Assembly: GCF_027595985.1 (NCBI RefSeq)
Contig: NC_073304.1
Span: forward strand, 221,750,500 to 221,814,499
From: Sorex araneus
Taxonomy: Eukaryota; Chordata; Mammalia; Eulipotyphla; Soricidae
Direction of reading: 5' to 3'
DNA length: 64,000 nt
The translations under genes and the position numbers were made by a program. Position 1 is the stretch's first letter; each line of letters opens with the position of its first letter. The notes beneath the pieces were generated by a model that did not search any database, had not been told where the DNA came from, and saw only the letters and a program-made list of their open reading frames with translations. Of this stretch, positions 57,161 to 64,000 are shown in pieces.

Positions 57161-59600
57161 ATGGATTCTTGCGGGGGAGTTGCCAGCCTCAGTACTGGCT
57201 GCTCAGCAGTCCTGCCCCCCCCAGCCCCACCGGGGACACTGTCTGGGGTTCTGATGAAAACGCCTTATCCCAAGGCGACCCTGGGCCCCGAGGGAGACCC
57301 ACGGGGCAAGAGGGATGGAGCGAGGCCTTTCTTCCTGCCCCGGCCTGCCCTCTGGGACTGGCGGAGCAGCCAGCCGGGCTCCGAAGCACCCGGCCCCGCA
57401 GTGACCTCCCCTCGCCGCCGCCAGCCCTTCTCACGTCGCCCACGCAGGGCTGGGTCTGTGCTTGAGCAGCCTGTGGACGCCAAGCCTCTCTAAGCGATTT
57501 GTCACAGAGTCTTCTTCCCGCCTCCCCACGGGGGCTGCTGGCTGGCGGCCACGGCTCTCACTCGCCCCAGTCCCAGGAGGGCTCGTTCTGGAACTTTCTG
57601 GCAACAACTCCCTGAGTATCTGAAGCCCCCACCCCACCCCCTGTTGGGGAAGTAGCAAGGGGTAGAACCTGGGGACTCCTGTCCGCGTCTCAGATCCTGC
57701 CCCCCCCCCATGAGCTCGGTCACGCTGTGTCCAAGGCACCTCCGTGGGTGTCACGTGAGGACACCTGTGCGGGGCCCACTTTCTCGCCCGCTCTTCACGA
57801 GCCAGGGAGGTGGTCTACACTCGCACCATACCTGTGAGGGTCTCACCCCCACCCCCTACTACTGAGGAGAAGCAGATGGCGAGAAGGCAGGGCACGTGGC
57901 AGGCACTGGACTGCGTGGGCTTGCTGGACACTGGACAGGTGAATGACCCGCGGCTCTACAACCACCCTCTGGGGACCAGGACAAACCCCACTGTGCAGGA
58001 TGGGGGGGGTGGGAGGGGGGGATGGACCGGGAAGTCGGGCTCAGGGAGGTTAATAAAGGTACTGACCACAGCCAGTTCCAGGACTCGGACACCCCACGAG
58101 GCCACGAGGCCAGGTTCGGTTTCCGCTGCCTCCACCCTGGTAGCCTAGCTTGGACCAGCACCCAGGCCCCCACCCAGCCTTGCTCCTCCCCAGAGCACTG
58201 CACGGGAGTGTGCAGTGCTCCCTCACGTTGGGGGTCTCACTAACCGGCATCTCTGAGCGCTGGTAAGGTGGGCTGTGTCCACACTCACCCCTCAGCTCTC
58301 TCTGTCCACAAGAACCGACAAGGGGGAGGGGGGCAACCGCTATGCGCCCCCCTTTTTCCAGCATCCCTGGTGCTGGCCAGCAAGAGCTGGGGAGGGGGCG
58401 CAGGGAGGGGGCTCTCTCCGGGCCCACAGCGCCCCATCCTGCCTGCCCTGGGAAGCGCACCTCTAGCGACCCTCCCCAGGTGCCCTGCCCCCACGGCGCC
58501 CACTCGCACGTGCGACGTGGCAGGGAGGTGCCAGGCCCCAGAGCTCCGAACTCCTGTCGGAGACGCCGCCGAGCAGGGGGCTGAGGGCTGGGCCGGGCCT
58601 CCACTCGTGTGCGGGGCCCCGGCCCCTCCCGGGAAACAAGGCTGGGATTAATAAGCGCCCGCTCCCTCCCCCTAATGGGCTCCAGCTGCACAAACATTCC
58701 CAGAATTCAGAGCCGGCTCTGTCTGGGGCGCCCAGGCCTCAGCCCCAGCGTTCCCGGCCCCTCCCCCCAGCCTGGACAGCTGCTCCGGAACTCAGGCAAC
58801 TGGCTGGGGATCGAGTCCCAACCCGGGCTCGTCCAGGGGCGGGGGCATTGGGAGGGGGTGGGGGGCTGCGGTGGAAGGGGGGAGGGGCGGGAGGTAGGGG
58901 GGCAGACAGCCACAGGGATGCCTCAGTTCCTCCCTCCCCTGCTCCCCGCACACTGCCCACTGTCCCCAATCTGGGAGGTGAGAGAAGAAGGTGCCCACCC
59001 CGCTCCGCGAGGTCAGGGTGGAGTGTGGGGTCTGCCAGGCGCTTCCCTCCAGCGGATTCTAGGAGCCGGGCGATGAGGGGTGCAGGACACAGTGCTAGCA
59101 GGTCCTTCTCTCGCTTGGTCCAGCAGAGAGGGACGTTTCCGGCCTGGGGCTGGAGTCCTCAGTGGACAGAGGCAGAGGATGGCGGCCCTGAGCCCGGCTT
59201 CTCTGTTCCGATGGGTCGTTTCACAGTCATTGCGCAGTGCCCACCAGCAGGCCCTGTTTGTGGAGCAAGGGCTGTGCCTCAGGTCTGCCCTGGGGTCCAC
59301 AGAGACCCCCCCACGCCCCCCATGTGCCTGGGTCAGGGACTCGGTGGTCTAGTCCCCGGTGAGCACATCAGCCCCTGATTCAGAAGGCGAAAGCGTGTCT
59401 GCAGTGGACGTGTCCCCACCAGCAGAGGGGCAGCGTAGAAGGGGGCAGGGCAGGAGAACCTCGAGGCAGCTGCGTGGACAGGGGGGAGCCCACCCACTGC
59501 ATTCGGATTTGGCCCCTCAGCCCTGCAATGCACAGGGGGGTGGGGTGGGGGAGGGACAGGGAGGGGCCCTTTCCCTGCCCGGCGCCTTGATTCTCTAATT
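57160..59600. other. Longest SINE-free block (2.4 kb)
   Basis: GC-rich, no coding exon recognised. A motif-rich patch at 58600-58830 is listed separately. Confidence 0.4.
58600..58830. promoter_or_regulatory. Candidate enhancer in the SINE-free block
   Basis: Dense homeodomain-like cores (GGGATTAATAAG, CCTAATGG), CATTCC (TEAD-like) and E-box-like CAGCTG (near 58785) within 200 bp. Pattern only; function inferred. Confidence 0.25.
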
Positions 59601-59604
59601 TGGT

Positions 59605-59765
59605 TTTTTTTTTTTTTTTTGGCATTTTGGGTCATTACTCCTGGCTCTGCGCTCAGGAATTACTCCCAGTGGTGCTCAGGGGACCATATGAGATGCCAGG
59701 AATCTAACCCGGGCCAGCCGCATGCCAGGCAAATGCCCTCCCCTCCTACTATCACTCCGGCTCCA
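59605..59765 (-). mobile_element. SINE family A, tail-shortened
   Basis: Duplication TTGATTCTCTAAT on both sides; CACACC block missing. Confidence 0.9.
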
Positions 59766-60595
59766 TTGATTCTCTAATCTTGACTAGGAGCAGGTCAGGC
59801 TAGAGCAGAGCTTCCTAAATTTACTTGGGAACTACCCCCTTTTCAGAAAAACAAAAATCACCCCGTGCCTGTCCTCAAAATGGACTTTTTTCCAGCCAAT
59901 GGAACGCACCCCTAGAGGGGTTCCCCCAGCAGGACCCCCCAGTCGCACTGAGGCCACTCCTGCCACCTGGATCATTCCATGGCCTGTCCTGCCCCCCCAC
60001 ACACACACACATACTCACTTGGGGGGTATTGATCACTTTGGGGAGCACTGCTTGCGTCTCCCTGTTTTCTGTCCCACTGTGCCGCCGTGCCCAGGAAGGG
60101 CTTGGGGCACTGGCAAAGGCTCCAGCACACAGTGCTCGGGTGAGACAGGCAGCGGGCACTGTGCTCCGAGGGTGACTCCTGACTCTCTGTGAGGGCAGGG
60201 CGGGCGGCAGAGAATGGTCACAGGCCTGGCCACCCCCTGCTTTGGGGAGGTCAAGTTCCCTAGCCACGGAGAATGATAGGCAGGTAACCGCACGGCAGAG
60301 CTCTTGGAAGCGCAGAAGAGCAGAAAACCAGGGGTCCTCAGCTTCGCCCCTTCCCGGCACCCAGCAGATGCCCGCTCTGCCCTGCAGGAAGCAGGCAGAC
60401 CTCTCCAGGTCTCGGTCCCCGTCCGTCACCTGCCCCATAAGTCGCTGTTACTCTCCAGGCTCCCCACGACTCAACCCCAGCCTTGCGACCAGATCCTGAG
60501 CTGGAGCGGCCATGACGTGACTGACATCCCTAGGGCTCTCCTGGTGTGGGTGGGGATTGTAGGACTCTGGGACAGGAGCCCGGAAAGGGACTCTC
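59765..60595. other. Unique DNA
   Basis: No exon recognised; small CA run near 60000. Confidence 0.3.
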
Positions 60596-60597
60596 CA

Positions 60598-60745
60598 GGG
60601 GCTGGTACTGCAGGGAGGGCATTTGCCTTGCATGCGGCCTACGCAGTTCCACCCCTGGCATCCCATACAGTCCCCCCCAAGCCCGCCAGGAGGGGTCCTT
60701 GAGTGCCGCAGGGTGTGTCCCCAAGACAAAAATCAAAATCAGACC
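60598..60745 (+). mobile_element. SINE family A, shortened
   Basis: Head GGGGCTGGTACTGCAGGGAG and tail. Confidence 0.75.
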
Positions 60746-60849
60746 TAACAACAGACAAAGCCGACCAAGTCACTCACTGTGTCACTCTCCCACTGGAGCC
60801 GCCAGTGGAATTTGCAAAGGTCCTGGCACCCGCTGGAACCGGCCCTGCA

Positions 60850-61085
60850 GCCTTCTCTCCCATTTCCACTCCAGAATCCCAAGCGGAACTTCTTTGAACT
60901 CTCCTGGTCCCTTGAAAGCACCTTCCCCGTCCGCCCGCCCGCAGGGCAGCCTCACTGCTCACAGCGCTTTCTTCACCCTTCAAGTCTTGGCTCAAACGAA
61001 GTTTCCTCCAGAAGCATTGTTTTGTCCTTCTGTGACCCTGGAGTTAAGGGTTTGATATCTTTTCTTTGAATTCCCACAGTCTGCC
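60850..61085. mobile_element. Ancient L2-like 3' region
   Basis: TTCAAGTCTTGGCTCAAACG followed by TTTCCTCCAGAAGCATTG and CTTTGAATTCCCACAG follows the L2 3'-end pattern from memory. Confidence 0.55.
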
Positions 61086-61087
61086 TA

Positions 61088-61235
61088 GGTTTGGGGGCGA
61101 TAGTACAGGAGTGGTTTGCTTGAGAGCCTGATTTGATTCTAGCACCACATGCCCCCCGCAACACACACACACACACTGAATTTTGCTTCATATAAGCCTG
61201 GAAGCCTCTGAGTACCGTTAGGTGTGGCTTTGGTG
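61088..61235 (+). mobile_element. SINE family A, old
   Basis: Carries a CA run in its body. Confidence 0.6.
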
Positions 61236-61429
61236 ACCTGCAGTCACGACTGGGGTGACCCTGGTGGTCCCCAGTCCTGCCGGGTCTGAGCATCACTCAC
61301 CTAGCCTCATTGACCAAGAGTCTGCAGAGCAGTCCCCGGGGGGGAGGAATCCCTGGGCCCTGCTTGGGTGTCTCCCACCCAAATAAAAATGAATGGGAGA
61401 ATGGGGGGTTGTTTGTTGTTATTGTTATT

Positions 61430-61605
61430 GTTTCTTTTTGGGTCACACCCAGCGATGCTCAGGGTTCACTCTTGGCTCTGCACTCAGGAATTACTCCTGG
61501 CGGTGCTGGGGGGACCATATGGGATGCCGGAGATCGAACCCGGATTCAGCCACATGCAAGGCAAACACCCTACCCACTGTACTGTCACTCCGGCCCAAGA
61601 ATGGG
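61430..61605 (-). mobile_element. SINE family A
   Basis: AGAATGGG-type sequence recurs at the edges. Confidence 0.9.
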
Positions 61606-61624
61606 TGCTTTTGGTTTGCTTGCT

Positions 61625-61790
61625 TGGTTTTGGTTCAGGAGCCACTTCCAGAAGTGCTTAGGGTTTCCTCTTGGCTCTGTGCTCAGAGATCACTTCTGGC
61701 AGCGCTCGGGGAACCATACGGGGTGCCGTCAGATTAAATCCTGGCTGGCCACATGCAAGGTAAGTGCCCGGCCACTGTTCTGTCGCTCCC
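61625..61790 (-). mobile_element. SINE family A, old
   Basis: Complete; followed by a short (CCA)n. Confidence 0.78.
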
Positions 61791-61867
61791 CACCACCACC
61801 ACCACATATATGAGGATGAACAGAGGAAGAGAGGTGAGTTGGTTTAGCAGTTCAAAAAGCTAAGGCC

Positions 61868-62052
61868 GGGGGCTGGAGCGATAGCATAGCGGGTAGTGCG
61901 TTTGCCTTGCAGGCGGCCGACCCGGGTTCGATTCCCAGCATCCCATATGGTCCCCTGAGCACGGCCAGGGGTAATTCCTTAGTGCAGAGCCAGGAGTAAC
62001 CCCTGTGCATTGCCAGGTGTGACCCAAAAAAAAGCAAAAAAAAAAAAAAAAG
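61868..62052 (+). mobile_element. SINE family A, young
   Basis: Duplication AAAAAGCTAAGGCC on both sides. Confidence 0.95.
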
Positions 62053-62319
62053 CTAAGGCCATGGACAGGATTTAGCCATGTGGACAGATCACATAGATAT
62101 TAGGACAAAAAAGATGCACTTCTAGAAGGTCTGAAAGAGGGGAAATTGTTACAGAAATGAGAAGTGGTTCCTTCTAGGGCGGTGCCTGCTGGGAAGTGGC
62201 AGGATGGAAACACCTGCTGTGTCCACTGAAGTAGCCACGAGTGTAGACTCATGTGTAAACTCATGAATCTGTTCCGAAAGTTAAAGTGCACTTTATGTTC
62301 TATTTCAAGAAAGTAGAAC

Positions 62320-62475
62320 AGGGCAGAGCAATGGTACAGTGGGGAGGGCATTCGCCTTGCACGCGGCCGACTGAGTTCGACCCCCAGTACCTCATAGAGT
62401 CTCCTGAGCCCACCAGAAATAAGCCCTGAGCACTGCAGGGTGTGACCCAATAAACAAAAAATTAAAAAAAAAAGG
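62320..62475 (+). mobile_element. SINE family A, old
   Basis: Complete, shortened body. Confidence 0.78.
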
Positions 62476-62533
62476 TAGAACTAGAAGGAAGGAAGCAAGA
62501 AAGGAATTATGTGACCCAAAATTCTGGTAAACT

Positions 62534-62635
62534 GTGCTCTCTTCAGCAGCACATATACTACAATCGGAATGATCCAGAGAAGATTAGCATGGCTCCTGCG
62601 CAAGGATGACATGCAAATTTGTGAAGTGTTCCATA
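62534..62635 (+). pseudogene. RNU6 (pseudogene): U6 snRNA retrocopy
   Basis: Begins GTGCTCTCTTCAGCAGCACA and contains AGAGAAGATTAGCATGG, CTGCGCAAGGATGACATGC and GTGAAGTGTTCCATA. This is full-length U6 with scattered substitutions. A-rich sequence follows instead of the T-run terminator, and a perfect 17-base duplication (AAAATTCTGGTAAACTG) lies at 62518-62534 and 62657-62673. It is therefore a LINE-mobilised copy; no U6 promoter elements (PSE, TATA) are seen upstream. Confidence 0.95.
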
Positions 62636-62737
62636 AAAAAATTAATTGAATTAAAAAAAATTCTGGTAAACTGCCTAGTTGGTAATAGTGATAAAATAGA
62701 ATCTATGACTGATGATCTGATTAAAAAATTGGGATCT

Positions 62738-62840
62738 ATATGGTCCCCCAAGCACCGCCAGGAGTGATTCCTGAATGCAGAGCCAGGAGTAACCCCTGAG
62801 CATTGCTGGGTGTGACCCAAAAAGCAAAAAAAAAAAAAAT
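62738..62840 (+). mobile_element. SINE family A, 5'-truncated
   Basis: Starts at ATATGGTCCCCCAAGC; duplication AAAAATTGGGATCT on both sides shows it inserted truncated. Confidence 0.92.
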
Positions 62841-62859
62841 TGGGATCTTTGCAGAAAAA

Positions 62860-63008
62860 GGTGTGTGTGTGTGAATATGAGTGTGTGTCAGTGTGTGTGT
62901 GTGAGTGTGTGTGAGTGTATGTGTGAGTATGAGTGTGTGAGAGTGTGTTTGTGTGAGTGGTATATGTGTGTGTGCACACGTGCATGCGCGGGCGTGCATT
63001 TGTGCATG
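62860..63008. repeat. (TG)n with GAGTG interruptions
   Basis: Alternating TG tract, about 150 bp. Confidence 0.95.
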
Positions 63009-63034
63009 CAGGAGAAAGTGGCAGCTGGCTACCA

Positions 63035-63140
63035 CTGAAAGGGATGGCTCAAAGGGCTGGCATGCAGGCATTGGACCTGGGAGACCTGGGTTCGATCCCC
63101 AGCACCACACACTCCCCAGAATACTGCTGGGTGTGCCTCT
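63035..63140 (+). mobile_element. Old tRNA-like SINE
   Basis: GATGGCTCAAAGGGCTGGC head and GGGTTCGATCCCCAGCACC box B; short body. Confidence 0.6.
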
Positions 63141-63461
63141 CCCCAAACAGAAAGGCAGCAGGAGGAAAGTGATATGAGAACGCTGCAGTCCCCTGCCCAA
63201 AGCCTCTGTGCCCTTGAGAGCCACAGCAGGAAACCCGGGCTGCTCCCCCCAGCCTCTGCACCTTGCCCTCACTGCCTCCATGACCTCCTGCCCTCTGTTC
63301 CCACGTCCACGCATGACTCCTTGCATGTCCTCCTTACTTGGGTGGGTGTACCTGCCACCCCAGAGTTCGGTTACCGTTGTTCTTTGCTGGTGGGACCTAA
63401 ACTCACCTTCAGAGGATTTGCTGCTCTTTTTCTGGGAGGGGGTGGCAGTGGGAAGGAGAGG

Positions 63462-63600
63462 GGGGGCCACACCTGGAGATGCTCAGAGCTTACTCTGCAC
63501 TCAGGGTTCATTCAGGCTGGCTCAGGGGGCCATATTCAGTCCCAGGGCTAGAACTGAGTCCGCTACATGCAGGGTCTTACCTCTGTGCTCTCTCTCTGGA
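63462..63600 (-). mobile_element. SINE family A, old
   Basis: GGGGCCACACCTGGAGATGC to a diverged head. Confidence 0.72.
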
Positions 63601-63607
63601 TCTCCTG

Positions 63608-63795
63608 CTTTTTTTTTTTTTTTTTTTTTTGCTTTTTGGGTCACACCCAATGATGCACAGGGGTTACTCCTGGCTCTGCACTCAGGAATTACTCCTGGCG
63701 GTGCTCAGGGGACCCTTAGGGATGCTGGGAATCGAACTCGGGTCGGCCGCATGCAAGGTAAACACCCTACCCTCTGTGCTATCGCTCCAGTGCCG
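63608..63795 (-). mobile_element. SINE family A, young
   Basis: Long poly(T) and near-consensus body. Confidence 0.94.
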
Positions 63796-63949
63796 TCCTC
63801 CATCTCTCTTTAAGCAGATGGCATACCTCTTGCCTCTTGAATATTACTGAGATCTGTGGATATTTCTGTCCCCATCTGGAAGGGAAGCTCTGTCAAAGGA
63901 AAGGGTATCAGTGCTCAAACTCACAGCTGGAGTTTCAGCTGGTTTTATT

Positions 63950-64000
63950 TTTGTTTGTTTGTTTTGAGATCACACCGCAGTGCTCAGAGCTTACTCCTGA
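63950..64000 (-). mobile_element. SINE family A, cut by window end
   Basis: GTTTTGAGATCACACCGCAGTGCTC only. Confidence 0.75.

Overview
The window looks like nuclear DNA of a shrew, most likely Sorex (common shrew or a close relative). More than 100 copies of one tRNA-derived SINE dominate it. The SINE has a head with an RNA polymerase III box A-like block (TAGCACAGCGGGTAGGGCG) and a box B (GGTTCGATTCC), then a fixed body, then an A-rich tail. I recognise this as the shrew SINE type; the species call rests on memory of that repeat and was not searched. Repeat ends given below are accurate to about 5-10 bases.

Gene content is low. Only the left end carries a gene I can support: the first exons of MEIOC (meiosis-specific coiled-coil protein, formerly C17orf104) on the minus strand. 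Its CpG-island promoter lies near 4.05-5.45 kb, exon 1 near 4.89 kb, exon 2 at 4334-4465 and exon 3 at 2050-2207. The remaining exons must lie to the left of base 1. In human, MEIOC sits on chromosome 17q21.31 with a long gene-poor interval on its 5' side before FZD2. The 58 kb to the right of the promoter fits that interval: no coding exon is convincing there, and FZD2 itself is not in the window.

Layout. 1-4.05 kb: MEIOC introns filled with SINEs. 4.05-5.45 kb: CpG island. 5.8-43 kb: SINE-rich intergenic DNA with old antisense L1 pieces (about 7.0, 13.0-14.15 and 30.3-30.8 kb), an RPL34 processed pseudogene with a SINE inside it (14.16-14.85 kb), and two copies of a short non-autonomous LINE-like retroelement (11.27-11.76 kb minus; 22.57-23.64 kb plus, complete). 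Pyrimidine-rich microsatellites lie at 25.0, 39.1 and 40.3-40.6 kb. 43-61 kb: GC-rich DNA with fewer SINEs, long degenerate TG tracts (44.6-45.3, 51.9-52.6 kb), a CCT tract (47.1-47.3 kb) and SINE-poor blocks (51.0-51.9, 52.6-54.5, 57.15-59.6 kb) that are the best places for regulatory DNA. 61-64 kb: SINE-rich again, with a U6 snRNA retrocopy at 62.53 kb.

The most notable items are the complete 1.07-kb retroelement with duplicated CpG-rich 5' units and YY1-like motifs, a second SINE family that shares the tRNA-like head but ends in a CAGTGA-type repeat instead of poly(A), and a MEIOC first exon whose human-like reading frame appears broken unless a splice donor directly after ATGGAG is used.
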